From Arthrobacter sp. Soil764 (GTDB lineage Bacteria; Actinomycetota; Actinomycetes; Actinomycetales; Micrococcaceae): DNA of 64,000 nucleotides. The DNA is taken from assembly GCF_001428075.1 (NCBI RefSeq), contig NZ_LMSI01000019.1:62895-126894 (forward strand). The letters are read 5' to 3'. The position numbers and the translations under genes were made by a program. The notes under the pieces are model-generated. The model was not told the origin of the DNA and searched no databases. It was given only the letters and a program-made list of their open reading frames with translations. Shown here one piece after another: positions 35,251 to 51,505 of the stretch (positions are counted from its first letter, which is position 1; each line of letters starts with the position of its first letter).

Positions 35251-35538
35251 ATGAGCAAAGCACCTGCGTCCGTTTCCAAGTCAGGCACCCGCACGGTGGC
35301 CCCCGGCGCCATTGACCACAGCCAGGAACTGGGCCATGGCAACAGCCCGGCCGCCTGGACCTGCGTCATCGTCATGCTGGTAGGCGCGCTCATCGCCGCC
35401 ATCGCCTTCGTCATCGCCAGCACGCCCATCTTCATCGGCGGCGCTGTTGTCATGGTCATCGGCCTGATCCTCGGTTACGTCATGCGCAAGGCAGGCTACG
35501 GCGTCGAAGGCAGCAAGCTGAAGAACTCCGGCCACTGA
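35251..35538 (+). CDS. HGxxPAAW family membrane protein
   Basis: A 95-residue protein with the defining HGNSPAAW motif near residue 29, followed by two hydrophobic helices (TCVIVMLVGALIAAIAFVIA and FIGGAVVMVIGLILGYVM). Such proteins sit in the trp cluster of many actinobacteria; function is unknown. A clear GAGGAGA site precedes ATG 35251. Its stop overlaps the trpC ATG by 1 bp, so it is cotranslated with trpC. Confidence 0.85.
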   Translation: MSKAPASVSKSGTRTVAPGAIDHSQELGHGNSPAAWTCVIVMLVGALIAAIAFVIASTPIFIGGAVVMVIGLILGYVMRKAGYGVEGSKLKNSGH

Positions 35539-36359
35539 TGGCGACTGTTCTCGATGACATCAACGCCGGTGTCAGGGAGGATATGGAGGCCAGGAAGCGG
35601 CTGGTTTCCCTGGCCGAGCTGAAGGACCTGGCCCAGGCCGCGGCACCAGCCCGTGACGCCTGGGCGGCCCTCGGCGGGACCTCCCCTACCCGGGAACAGC
35701 TGAAAGTCATTGCCGAAATCAAGCGCCGCAGCCCCTCCAAGGGAGATCTCGCCAGCATCGGGGATCCGGCGTCGCTCGCCAGGCAGTACGCCGACGGCGG
35801 TGCCTCCGTCATCAGCGTCCTCACCGAACAGCGCCGCTTCAACGGATCCCTGGCCGACCTCGACGCCGTGCGCGCCGCCGTCGACACTCCGCTGCTGCGC
35901 AAGGACTTCACGCTCGACGAGTACCAGATCTGGGAGGCCCGTGCCCATGGCGCCGACCTCATCCTGCTCATCGTGGCCGCCCTTTCCGACGCCCAGCTCG
36001 CCGAATTCAGCGCCCTCAGCCGGGACCTCGGAATGAACGTGCTCGTCGAGACCCACACGGAAGAGGAAATCGAGCGTGCCGTCGCGGCCAACGCCCGCAT
36101 CATCGGCGTCAACGTGCGCAACCTCAAAACGCTCGACGTCGACCGTTCCGTCTTTGCCTCACTGGCAGGGCTGATTCCGGCGGAGGCTGTCGTGGTTGCC
36201 GAATCCGGCGTCCGTGACGCCGGCGACGTCACGCACTACGCCGCCAGCGGTGCCAACGCCATACTCGTGGGTGAGGCACTGGTAAGCCATGCCACGCCCC
36301 GGGAACGCATCGCCGAGTTCACCGCCGCGGGTGCCGCCGCCATTGCCGCCCGCGGCTGA
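35538..36359 (+). CDS. trpC: Indole-3-glycerol phosphate synthase
   Basis: A 273-residue TIM-barrel enzyme. [13 protein letters not shown] holds the catalytic lysine and substrate site, [12 protein letters not shown] the second lysine, and [10 protein letters not shown] and [11 protein letters not shown] complete the barrel. It is a stand-alone trpC, not fused to trpF. The start overlaps the HGxxPAAW stop. A strong intergenic hairpin separates it from trpB. Confidence 0.96.
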   Translation: MATVLDDINAGVREDMEARKRLVSLAELKDLAQAAAPARDAWAALGGTSPTREQLKVIAEIKRRSPSKGDLASIGDPASLARQYADGGASVISVLTEQRRFNGSLADLDAVRAAVDTPLLRKDFTLDEYQIWEARAHGADLILLIVAALSDAQLAEFSALSRDLGMNVLVETHTEEEIERAVAANARIIGVNVRNLKTLDVDRSVFASLAGLIPAEAVVVAESGVRDAGDVTHYAASGANAILVGEALVSHATPRERIAEFTAAGAAAIAARG

Positions 36360-36383
36360 GGCACGCACCACACCCTCCGGCTT

Positions 36384-36416
36384 CCTGCGGGGCCTGCAGC
36401 ATGCCGGCCCCGCAGG
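36384..36416 (+). promoter_or_regulatory. Perfect 11-bp hairpin between trpC and trpB
   Basis: CCTGCGGGGCC (36384-36394) is exactly complementary to GGCCCCGCAGG (36406-36416) with an 11-nt loop. It starts 24 bp after the trpC stop and has no U-tract, so readthrough is likely. It may be an mRNA-stability or processing element, or a partial terminator tuning trpB/A relative to trpC. Confidence 0.6.
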
Positions 36417-36487
36417 ATAGACATCCGGTTCCGGGCACACCGGACCCGCAGACTTTTGACCAACCACCACCGAACAGGACAGGACTG

Positions 36488-37803
<1,316 letters not shown>

Positions 37804-37807
<4 letters not shown>

Positions 37808-38616
37808 GCAGCGCAGAGATGACCAGCAAGTCGGCAGCAGCCATTGACCGGGCACGGTCCCAGGGGCGCTCCGCCCTCATCGGTTACCTCCCCGCCGGCT
37901 ACCCCAGCGTGGAGGACACCATCGCCGCGGGCATTGCCCTGGCGGAGAACGGTGCGGACCTGATCGAGATCGGCATTCCCTACTCGGATCCCGTCATGGA
38001 TGGCCAGGTCATCCAGGCCGCCACCACCGAGGCACTGGCCAAGGGTTTCCACGTCAGCCAGGTGTTCGACGTCGTTGCCGGCATCACCAGCAGGACCGAC
38101 GCCGCTGTCCTGGTCATGACCTACTGGAATCCGGTGGTCCGGATGGGCGTGGACGAGTTCTCGCGCAGGCTGGCCGAGGCCGGGGGAGCCGGGCTCATCA
38201 CCCCGGACCTGATTCCGGACGAGGCCGCCGAATGGATGGCAGCCTCGGACAAGTACGGCCTGGACCGGGTGTTCCTCGTGGCGCCGTCCTCCACCGCGGA
38301 ACGCATGCAGCGGACCGTGGATGCAAGCCGCGGCTTCGTGTACGCCGTATCCATCATGGGCGTCACCGGAGCCCGGACATCTGTCAGCACAGCGGCCAAG
38401 GATGTTGTCGCCGCCGCGCACGGCGCCGGTGCCGAACGCGTCTGCGTTGGGCTGGGCGTCTCCACAGCGCACCAGGTCCGGGAGATCGCAGCCTACGCCG
38501 AAGGCGTCATCGTGGGCACCGCCCTGGTGGCAGCCCTCCGCGACGGGGGAGTGGACGCCGTCGGTGCCCTTACCAAAGACCTGAGCACGGGCCTGACGCA
38601 GGAAACCGGGGCCTAA
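37804..38616 (+). CDS. trpA: Tryptophan synthase alpha chain
   Basis: A 270-residue TIM barrel cleaving indole-3-glycerol phosphate. The catalytic residues are E55 in [11 protein letters not shown] and D62; [23 protein letters not shown] and [13 protein letters not shown] are further conserved strands. It forms an alpha2beta2 complex with TrpB. GTG start. lgt begins 3 bp after its stop. Confidence 0.97.
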
Positions 38617-38619
38617 AGC

Positions 38620-39774
38620 ATGCAGCCACTCTTTCAGGCAGCCGCGCTGGTGCCCGCCAGCATCCCCAGCCCGGACTGGTCCGGCTTCGACATTCCCCTG
38701 CCATGGGGCAGCCTGCGGATCCACGCCTACGCGCTGTGCATCCTCGCCGGAATCGTCGTGGGCCTGTGGCTGACGTCCGTTCGCTGGGCCAAGCGCGGTG
38801 CCCCTGAAGGCAGTGTCTGGGACATCGTCATCTGGGCCATCCCCTTCGGCATCATCGGGGGCCGGCTGTACCACGTGGTCTCGTCACCGGATGCCTACTT
38901 CGGCCCTGGCTTCGACGGCACCGGGGACCTCTCGCTGATTCCGCAGATCCAGCGCGGCGGGCTGGGCATCTGGGGCGCCGTCGTCCTTGGTGCCGTGGGT
39001 GCCTGGATCGGCTGCCGCCGCAGTGGCGTGAAGCTGAGCGCATTCGTCGACGCCGCGGCGCCGGGCCTGCTCCTGGCCCAGGCCGTCGGCCGGTGGGGCA
39101 ACTACTTCAACCAGGAACTCTTCGGCGGTCCCACCACCCTGCCGTGGGGCCTCCAGGTCGATGCCGAAAACCCCAACTTTCCTGCGGGCATGCCCGCGGA
39201 GACCCTGTTCCACCCCACGTTCCTCTACGAATCGCTGTGGAACCTGGCCGGCGTCGTGATCCTGCTCGCCCTGGACCGGCGCTTCAACTTCCGCCGGAGC
39301 CGGCTCTTCTGGCTGTACGCCATGTACTACACCCTGGGCCGGGTCTGGATCGAGGCAATGCGCATCGACGATGCCGAACAGATCGGCATCCTGGGCATCA
39401 CCACCAGGCTCAACGTGTGGACCAGCATCTTCGTGTTCCTGGCGGCCCTGACCGCCTTCATCCTCCTGGGACTCAAGGGCCGGCCGGACCCGGACACTGT
39501 GTACCTCCCGGGCCGCGAACCGGAGAAGACTGCAGAGCCGGGGATTGATGCGGGGCACAGTCATGAAGTCCGTGATCCGGACAATGTTGTCTCAGATAGT
39601 GATTCGCGTGGTAATCTCCCTGATAACCACAGCGGTTCCAGGCATGCTTCCGACCCCACGGAAGAAGCCGCGGCGGCACCGGCCGGCTCAAAGCCCGGAA
39701 CGGATGCAACGGCTGCCGGACATTCCGGCAGCACAGCCACAGGATCCGCACCGGAGGCCGGCGCCGGCAAGTAG
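38620..39774 (+). CDS. lgt: Prolipoprotein diacylglyceryl transferase with hydrophilic C-terminal tail
   Basis: A 384-residue inner-membrane enzyme that adds diacylglycerol to lipobox cysteines. About seven helices span residues 20-285. Diagnostic motifs are GGRLYHVVSS, GGLGIWGAV and the Lgt signature QAVGRWGNYFNQELFGGPT, with RIDDAEQIG late. The last 100 residues are a polar, disordered Ala/Ser/Gly/Asp tail, common in actinobacterial Lgt. Part of that tail (about 39545-39645) is noticeably poorer in GC than the rest. It is the last gene of the trp transcript. Confidence 0.95.
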   Translation: MQPLFQAAALVPASIPSPDWSGFDIPLPWGSLRIHAYALCILAGIVVGLWLTSVRWAKRGAPEGSVWDIVIWAIPFGIIGGRLYHVVSSPDAYFGPGFDGTGDLSLIPQIQRGGLGIWGAVVLGAVGAWIGCRRSGVKLSAFVDAAAPGLLLAQAVGRWGNYFNQELFGGPTTLPWGLQVDAENPNFPAGMPAETLFHPTFLYESLWNLAGVVILLALDRRFNFRRSRLFWLYAMYYTLGRVWIEAMRIDDAEQIGILGITTRLNVWTSIFVFLAALTAFILLGLKGRPDPDTVYLPGREPEKTAEPGIDAGHSHEVRDPDNVVSDSDSRGNLPDNHSGSRHASDPTEEAAAAPAGSKPGTDATAAGHSGSTATGSAPEAGAGK

Positions 39775-39854
39775 GGCGCAGGCCAGTCAGGGCAGCAGAG
39801 CCACCGCTCGAAGCGCCCGCAAACCACAATGTCGTGGCATGGGGCACCATCCGT

Positions 39855-39936
39855 CCAGCATCAATTTGCTGGCCGGTGATGCCTCGGGCAGGGGCCTGCG
39901 TAACCGTTAGTTCAGCAGGCTGCGCTGACCTACAAT
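39855..39936 (+). promoter_or_regulatory. gltB upstream region: inverted repeat and candidate -10
   Basis: The 264-bp gap 39775-40038 contains a perfect 6-6-6 inverted repeat, CCAGCA (39855-39860) and TGCTGG (39867-39872), and a good -10-like TACAAT (39931-39936) about 100 bp before gltB. A smaller CAACA-CTT-TGTTG repeat lies at 39947-39959. The repeats are candidate nitrogen-regulator sites; no consensus can be assigned with confidence. Confidence 0.4.
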
Positions 39937-40038
39937 TTCCAGTAATCAACACTTTGTTGTGCCCACCGCAGCGGCGCCCGACGAGTGGGGCCAACGGTGT
40001 CCCTTCCATACGCACGATCAGGAGGAAGGACGTCTCCC

Positions 40039-46102
<6,064 letters not shown>

Positions 46103-46133
46103 GGGTGCACCGAGGGTTCACCTCGCCGACAAC

Positions 46134-46160
46134 TTAACCAATGCAAGAGACCAATAGGGT
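46134..46160 (+). promoter_or_regulatory. pyk promoter, leaderless type
   Basis: TTAACC (46134-46139) and TAGGGT (46155-46160), spaced by 15 bp, end 6 bp before the pyk ATG, so the transcript would start at the AUG. The GGGTAGG stretch could instead serve as a ribosome site. Confidence 0.45.
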
Positions 46161-46166
46161 AGGTAT

Positions 46167-47663
46167 ATGAGACGCGCAAAAATTGTGGCTACGTTTGGCC
46201 CGGCAATTGCCAGCTACGAGAACACCCTGGCTGTGCTGGAGGCCGGCGTTGACGTCGCCCGCATGAACATGAGCCACGGCGACTACACCGTGCATGACAA
46301 CACCTATGAGAACGTCCGCAAGGCAGCAGCCGACCTTGGCAAGGCCGTCGCCATCATGGCCGACCTGCAGGGTCCCAAGATCCGCCTGGGCCGCTTCGTG
46401 GACGGCCCGCACGCGCTGGCCGTGGGTGACATCTTCACCATCACCACCGAGGACGTTCCCGGTACCCAGGAAATCTGCTCCACCACCCTGAAGAGCCTCA
46501 CCGAGGACGTCAAGGTGGGCGACGCCCTGTTGATCGACGACGGCAAGGTGGCGCTGCGCGCCGTCGAGGTCGACGACGTCAAGGTGGTGGCTGAGGTGAC
46601 CGTCGGCGGCATGGTGTCCAACAACAAGGGCATCAACCTTCCCGGCGTGGCCGTCAACGTTCCAGCGCTGAGCGAAAAAGACGAGGATGACCTCCGCTGG
46701 GCCATGCGCCGCGGCGTTGACCTGGTGGCACTGTCCTTCGTCCGCGACGCCTCCGACATCGCCCGCGTGCACGAGATCATGGACGAGGAAGGCCGCCGCG
46801 TGCCGGTCATCGCCAAGATCGAAAAGCCGCAGGCCGTTGAGCAGCTGCCCGAGATCATCGACGCGTTCGACGCCATCATGGTGGCCCGTGGCGACCTTGG
46901 TGTGGAGCTCCCGCTGGAGGAAGTGCCGATCGTCCAGAAGCGCGCCATTGAACTGGCCCGCCGCTGGGCCAAGCCGGTCATCGTGGCCACCCAGGTCCTC
47001 GAGTCCATGATCGATAACCCGCGTCCCACCCGTGCAGAGGCCTCCGACTGCGCCAACGCCGTCCTGGACGGTGCGGACGCGGTCATGCTGTCCGGCGAGA
47101 CCAGCGTGGGCAAGTACCCGATCGAGACGGTCAAGACCATGGCCCGGATCATCGAATCCACCGAGGTCCACGGCCTGGAGCGCGTCCCCCCGCTGGGCAC
47201 GAAGCCCAAGACCCGTGGCGGCGCCATCACCCGTGCCGCCGTCGAAATCGCCGACCAGCTGGACGCCAAGTACATCTGTGCGTTCACCCAGTCCGGTGAC
47301 TCCGCGCGCCGCCTTTCCCGCCTGCGTCCCATCAAGCCGGTCTTCGCCTTCACTCCCGTGGAGCAGGTCTGGAACCAGATGGCTCTGACGTGGGGCATCC
47401 AGCCGGTGCTGGTGCAGATGGTGGACCACACCGACGCCATGACCGCACAGGTGGACCGCAGCCTGGAGGAAATGGGCCTGGTGCAGGACGGTGACCTGGT
47501 GGTCATCGCCGCCGGCTCGCCTCCCGGAAAGGCCGGTTCCACCAACTCGCTGAAGGTGCACAAGGTGGGCGACCTCGCCGACTCCACCCGCGCCGGCGAG
47601 ATTGGCAGCAACCGCGAGAAGCTCGGCCCCTGGCCGGAAAAGAAGAAGAAGGCCCAGGACTAG
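46167..47663 (+). CDS. pyk: Pyruvate kinase
   Basis: A 498-residue glycolytic enzyme transferring phosphate from PEP to ADP. MRRAKIVATFGPA opens it. MNMSHGDY, the ADP/metal strand MADLQGPKIRLG, the catalytic lysine region VIAKIEKPQAVEQ, MVARGDLGVELPLEEVP and ATQVLESM are all present. The C-terminal allosteric domain runs from about 360. The C-terminus is lysine-rich (EKKKKAQD). It is a single-gene unit ending at a strong terminator. Confidence 0.97.
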   Translation: MRRAKIVATFGPAIASYENTLAVLEAGVDVARMNMSHGDYTVHDNTYENVRKAAADLGKAVAIMADLQGPKIRLGRFVDGPHALAVGDIFTITTEDVPGTQEICSTTLKSLTEDVKVGDALLIDDGKVALRAVEVDDVKVVAEVTVGGMVSNNKGINLPGVAVNVPALSEKDEDDLRWAMRRGVDLVALSFVRDASDIARVHEIMDEEGRRVPVIAKIEKPQAVEQLPEIIDAFDAIMVARGDLGVELPLEEVPIVQKRAIELARRWAKPVIVATQVLESMIDNPRPTRAEASDCANAVLDGADAVMLSGETSVGKYPIETVKTMARIIESTEVHGLERVPPLGTKPKTRGGAITRAAVEIADQLDAKYICAFTQSGDSARRLSRLRPIKPVFAFTPVEQVWNQMALTWGIQPVLVQMVDHTDAMTAQVDRSLEEMGLVQDGDLVVIAAGSPPGKAGSTNSLKVHKVGDLADSTRAGEIGSNREKLGPWPEKKKKAQD

Positions 47664-47674
47664 CCTTCAGGATA

Positions 47675-47720
47675 ACAAAGGGAGGATCCCCACCGCTTGG
47701 TGGGGATCCTCCCTTTGTTC
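47675..47720. terminator. Bidirectional 21-bp perfect terminator between pyk and the ANTAR regulator
   Basis: Arms 47675-47695 and 47700-47720 are exactly complementary over 21 bp with a GCTT loop. The outer AACAAA/TTTGTT pairs supply U-rich ends on both strands. It serves pyk on the plus strand and the response regulator on the minus strand. Confidence 0.9.
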
Positions 47721-47733
47721 GTTGCGCTGCGGC

Positions 47734-48339
47734 TTAGTTGACCTGGTTGATGATGGTTTCGGCAACCTCGCGCATGCTGAGGCGGCGGTCCATGGAGGTC
47801 TTCTGGATCCAGCGGAAGGCTTCCGGCTCCGTCAGGCCCATCTTGGTGGTCAGCAGGCTCTTGGCACGTTCGACGAGCTTGCGGGTGGCGAACTGTTCCT
47901 GAAGGTCGGACACCTCGCTCTCGAGGGCCTTGATTTCCTCGTGGCGGGAGAGCGCGATCTCCAGTGCGGGAATGAGGTCCGCGGGGGTGAACGGCTTCAC
48001 CACGTACGCCATGGCGCCGGCGTCGCGGGCACGCTCCACCAGTTCCTTCTGGCTGAAGGCGGTCAGCAGCACCACGGGGGCGATGCGGGCCTTGACGATC
48101 TTCTCGGCCGCGGAAATGCCGTCCATGACGGGCATCTTGACGTCCATGAGCACCAGGTCCGGCTTGAGTTCCTCGGCGAGCTGGACGGCCTTCTCACCGT
48201 TGTCCGCCTCACCCACCACGTCATAGCCTTCGCCGCGCAGGATCTCGATGATGTCGAGGCGGATGAGGGTTTCATCCTCTGCCACAATGACGCGGCGCGC
48301 CGGCTGGGACGTGGGCTTGGACTCCGTCTGTTCAGTCAC
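47734..48339 (-). CDS. pdtaR: PdtaR-like response regulator with ANTAR RNA-binding domain
   Basis: A 201-residue two-domain regulator. The receiver (about 15-130) has acidic D22/E21 in VAEDET, phospho-acceptor D66 in LVLMDVKMP, and K115 in VVKPF. The C-terminal ANTAR domain (about 137-195, ERAKSLLTTKMGLTEPEAFRWIQ) binds dual-hexaloop RNA to prevent termination, so it acts on RNA rather than DNA. The cognate PdtaS kinase is not adjacent. A TAAGAT -10 lies 36 bp upstream. Confidence 0.93.
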   Translation of the reverse strand: MTEQTESKPTSQPARRVIVAEDETLIRLDIIEILRGEGYDVVGEADNGEKAVQLAEELKPDLVLMDVKMPVMDGISAAEKIVKARIAPVVLLTAFSQKELVERARDAGAMAYVVKPFTPADLIPALEIALSRHEEIKALESEVSDLQEQFATRKLVERAKSLLTTKMGLTEPEAFRWIQKTSMDRRLSMREVAETIINQVN

Positions 48340-48374
48340 GGGATCTCCTTGAAAAGGTACGGCGGGACATCACT

Positions 48375-48380
48375 ATCTTA
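48375..48380 (-). promoter_or_regulatory. -10 element of the PdtaR-like gene
   Basis: TAAGAT on the minus strand, about 36 bp before the start, with an AAGGAGA ribosome site between. No clear -35 was found in this 201-bp gap, which also contains the tRNA-Leu promoter. Confidence 0.45.
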
Positions 48381-48540
48381 GGTGCCACCGCTGCTGTACT
48401 TGGCTTGCAGGGTTCGTTTGCGGCGACGGCGGCGCGATTCTGGAATTCAGCCTATCTGCATGTAGAGTAATTCCGCGTACGTGAAGCGATCGCGTTGCTC
48501 ACAGTCAGCTGTGGGCGTACTCCGGCTTCATGTATTCCGC

Positions 48541-48622
48541 GCCCGAGTGGCGGAATTGGCAGACGCGCCGCACTCAAAATGCGGTATCGAAAGGTGTGTG
48601 GGTTCGAGTCCCACCTCGGGCA
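48541..48622 (+). tRNA. tRNA-Leu (anticodon CAA)
   Basis: An 82-nt class II tRNA with a long variable arm. The acceptor stem is GCCCGAG/CTCGGGC with discriminator A, and the loop CTCAAAA gives anticodon CAA (codon UUG). No CCA is encoded. It is followed by an intrinsic terminator. Confidence 0.96.
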
Positions 48623-48630
48623 CAGAAGAT

Positions 48631-48651
48631 CCCCTCGTCAGAGGGGTTTTT
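48631..48651 (+). terminator. Rho-independent terminator of tRNA-Leu
   Basis: CCCCTC-GTCA-GAGGGG followed by TTTTT, 8 bp after the tRNA. Confidence 0.92.
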
Positions 48652-49076
48652 GCTTTAACCTGTTGACAAAGGGTGCGCTGAGGCGTCTCTGACGCTAGGT
48701 GTGCGGGCTGTGGCCTGGCTGCCGCGGAGCCTATTCAGGTGTGTGGGGTGGCGGGCTCAAGTCCCTGGCTGGTGGCCCTTCCGCCTGCTGTGGTGCAGTT
48801 AAATGCTTCCTCGTTTTGGTTCTGTCGGGTGGGCCGGTATTGGCCTACACCTATTCATGGGCCGGGGAAGCGGGGACGACATGACTGTTCCGGACCTGCT
48901 CTAGGCGCTGCCGCATGCCGGCCTGGAGGACCGCTGGAGAGGATGGCCTGCGTCTTTTGTCCTATCAAAGAGGGTGTGTACAGTGTCCACACCTATACAG
49001 ACCGGGCTGGACCTTTTGGAGCGGTGCCGGCGCCGGACGTGGCGCCCGAAGTCCTTGCCGACGTCGAGAAGCGCCC
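48652..49076. other. 425-bp gene-free stretch with signs of decayed coding sequence
   Basis: No intact gene is supported here. The first 300 bp have a T/G-rich character unlike their neighbours. From 48983 a GTG frame opens (MSTPIQTGLDLL); after a shift of frame, the sequence to 49080 reads GAVPAPDVAPEVLADVEKRP with GC-rich third positions. That looks like one N-terminal coding segment broken by a frameshift. The product is not recognised. The stretch lies between tRNA-Leu and the accessory genes, a place where foreign DNA often enters. Confidence 0.35.
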
Positions 49077-51485
49077 TTAGATGCTTGCCGCCTGACGGTC
49101 TGCGGAGACCTTCGTGAGGAAGTCCTCGACAACGGCCGCGAACTCGTCAGGCCGTTCGATCTGCGGCATGTGCCCGGTCTTGGCGAAGACGTGCGACTCG
49201 GCGCGGGGCAGCGCCGCGGCGGCCGCTTCAAGGTGGCTGAACGGCAGGATGTGGTCGTGGTCGCCCCACACCACCAGCGCCGGAACCTCGGACTTGGCGA
49301 GCGCCCCGATCAGAGCGGTGCGCCACTCGGGCCGGACGCCGGAGATCGTTCCCAGGTCGCGGGCGACGTCGAGCAGCGTCCGGCGGTGCGCCTCCCGCTG
49401 CGACAGGGTGAGCGCGTGGCCGATGCGGTCGTCCGTGACCAGCGTTTTGTCGTAGAAGAGCGACTGGACGGTCCGCCGTGATGCTTTCTCGTCGGGCCGC
49501 AGGAGCAGGGCCGCGAGCGGGCGGACCGCAAGGAGGCGAAGGACCAGTGCCACTTCCTTGCCGAATCCGGCGCTGTTGGCCAGCACGAGCGCGGAGACGC
49601 GGTCCGGATGGTCGGCGGCCAGCTTCATGGCCATGGCACCGCCGAGCGAGTTGCCCATCACAGGCAGCGGCCCGGAAACCCCGACGGCGTCCAGGAACGC
49701 CGGCAGGATCCCGGCCAGCTTCGCGAGCGTCGTCGTGCCGGGGAGCCGTTCGGAGTACGCGAAGCCGGGCAGGTCTACGCTGTAGACCGTGTGGCGGTCC
49801 GAGAGCCGCTCGTGCTGTTCGTTCCAGTCCTCGAGGCTCTGGCCGATGCCGTGCAGCAGCAGGACCGGATCCCCGCTGCCGGTCTTCCGGTAGCGCAGGC
49901 GTGTCCCCGCGACGGTGACATGGCCCATTCCCGGCAGCGCGAGGGGATCCCGGGCCGGGGCCGCGGGCGGCCGGACTGTTTCCCGCACCGGCTGTCCGCG
50001 CCGGCCGAACCGGACGTGGTCGGTCAGCCTGCCGGCCCGGAGCAGGGCGAAGTCGCGGAAGTAGTTCTGGTGCAGCCGCCACGGCGAGCCTGCGCCCTGC
50101 CGGGGCAACTGGTCGGCGCCGCGGAAAATGTAGCCGGCCTTCAGGTCGATCAGCGAGGACAGCGTGCCGTTGGCGACGTCGGCGGGTGCCACGGGTACCA
50201 CCCATTGGAGGTTCCGGCGGTCGAGCCGCTTGATCAGCCTGCAGATGTAGCCGGCGACCAGATCCGCCTTCAGGGTCCAGGACGCGTTGGTGTAGCCGAT
50301 GGTGAGGGAGAAATTCGGGACCCCCTCCAGCATCATGCCCTTGTAGGTGAGGGTTCTGCCGACGTCCACGGGCTGGCCGTCGACGGAGAGCTTCATACCG
50401 CCGATCACCAGCAGGTTCAGTCCCGTGGCCGTGACAATGACGTCGGCGGGCAACGCTGTGCCGGAGGCCAGGTCGATCCCGTCCGGGGTGATCCGGGAGA
50501 TCGTGTCGGTCACGATCTCGGCAGTGCCTACACTGATGGCCCGGAACAGGTCCCCGTTGGGGATCGCGCAGACCCGCTGGTCCCACGGCTGGTACGACGG
50601 GGCCAGGTGCGTGTCCACCGGGAAGCCCGCCGGCAGTTTGGCTACTGCCGACTTGCGCAGGATCGCCTTCATCGTCTCGGGCCGCCGTCGGCTGAGCTGG
50701 TAGGTGAACATGGAGAAGAGAATGTTCTTGGTGCGTACGACGTCGTACGCCAGTTGCGCGGGCAGCTTGCCCCTGAGGCGGTCGGCCAGGTGGTCCCGCG
50801 CGGGCACGGGGGCGATGTAGGTGGGGGAGCGCTGCAGCATCGTCACCTTGGCCGCCGACGTTGCCATGGACGGCACCAGGGTCACGGCCGTGGCACCGCT
50901 GCCGATGACCACCACCTGCTTTCCCTCATAGTCGAGGTCGGCCGGCCAGTGCTGCGGGTGGACGATCGTTCCGGTAAAGGTGTCGGCCCCGTCGATGGCG
51001 GGAGTGAAGCCCTCGTCATAGCGGTAGTAGCCGGAACAGACGGACAGGAACGAGCAGGTGAAGGTGGCCGGGTCGGGGGAGGAGGCGGTGTCGCCGGACC
51101 GGAACTCGCCGCCGGAGGTGTGGACCGCCGTCACGGTCCACAGCGCGGTTTCGCTTGACCATGCGGCGGAAATGACCCGGGTGTTCAGCCGGATCCGCGG
51201 CGCCAGACCCTCGTCGGCGACCGTTGCCTCGATGTACTCGCGGATGGACTCGCCATCCGCGATCGCCTTGGCGCCGGCCCAGGGCCGGAAGGAGTAGCCG
51301 AGCGTGTACATGTCGCTGTCGGACCGGATCCCGGGGTACCGGAACAGGTCCCAGGTCCCCCCGACGGCGTTCCGCGACTCCAGTACGGTGAAGGTTTTTG
51401 CGGGGACCTCGCGCTTCAGCCGGCTGGCGAAACCCACGCCGCTCAGCCCGGCGCCGACAATCAACACATCTACGTGCTCACTCAT
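49077..51485 (-). CDS. Fusion of Baeyer-Villiger-type flavin monooxygenase and alpha/beta hydrolase
   Basis: An 802-residue protein. Residues 1 to about 490 are an EthA-like flavin monooxygenase: FAD site GAGLSGVG (11-18), GGTWDLFRYPGIRSDSDMY, the Baeyer-Villiger fingerprint FTGTIVHPQHWP (169-180), and NADPH site GSGATA (194-199). Residues about 515-800 are an alpha/beta hydrolase with LLLHGIG, nucleophile S612 in GNSLGGAM, acid in WGDHDHILP and H771 in TGHMPQIE. A ketone could be turned to an ester or lactone and hydrolysed by the same chain; this is inferred. It is divergent from a TetR regulator. Confidence 0.9.
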   Translation of the reverse strand: MSEHVDVLIVGAGLSGVGFASRLKREVPAKTFTVLESRNAVGGTWDLFRYPGIRSDSDMYTLGYSFRPWAGAKAIADGESIREYIEATVADEGLAPRIRLNTRVISAAWSSETALWTVTAVHTSGGEFRSGDTASSPDPATFTCSFLSVCSGYYRYDEGFTPAIDGADTFTGTIVHPQHWPADLDYEGKQVVVIGSGATAVTLVPSMATSAAKVTMLQRSPTYIAPVPARDHLADRLRGKLPAQLAYDVVRTKNILFSMFTYQLSRRRPETMKAILRKSAVAKLPAGFPVDTHLAPSYQPWDQRVCAIPNGDLFRAISVGTAEIVTDTISRITPDGIDLASGTALPADVIVTATGLNLLVIGGMKLSVDGQPVDVGRTLTYKGMMLEGVPNFSLTIGYTNASWTLKADLVAGYICRLIKRLDRRNLQWVVPVAPADVANGTLSSLIDLKAGYIFRGADQLPRQGAGSPWRLHQNYFRDFALLRAGRLTDHVRFGRRGQPVRETVRPPAAPARDPLALPGMGHVTVAGTRLRYRKTGSGDPVLLLHGIGQSLEDWNEQHERLSDRHTVYSVDLPGFAYSERLPGTTTLAKLAGILPAFLDAVGVSGPLPVMGNSLGGAMAMKLAADHPDRVSALVLANSAGFGKEVALVLRLLAVRPLAALLLRPDEKASRRTVQSLFYDKTLVTDDRIGHALTLSQREAHRRTLLDVARDLGTISGVRPEWRTALIGALAKSEVPALVVWGDHDHILPFSHLEAAAAALPRAESHVFAKTGHMPQIERPDEFAAVVEDFLTKVSADRQAASI

Positions 51486-51505
51486 GCCGCCAAGTTATCG
51501 ACTTA

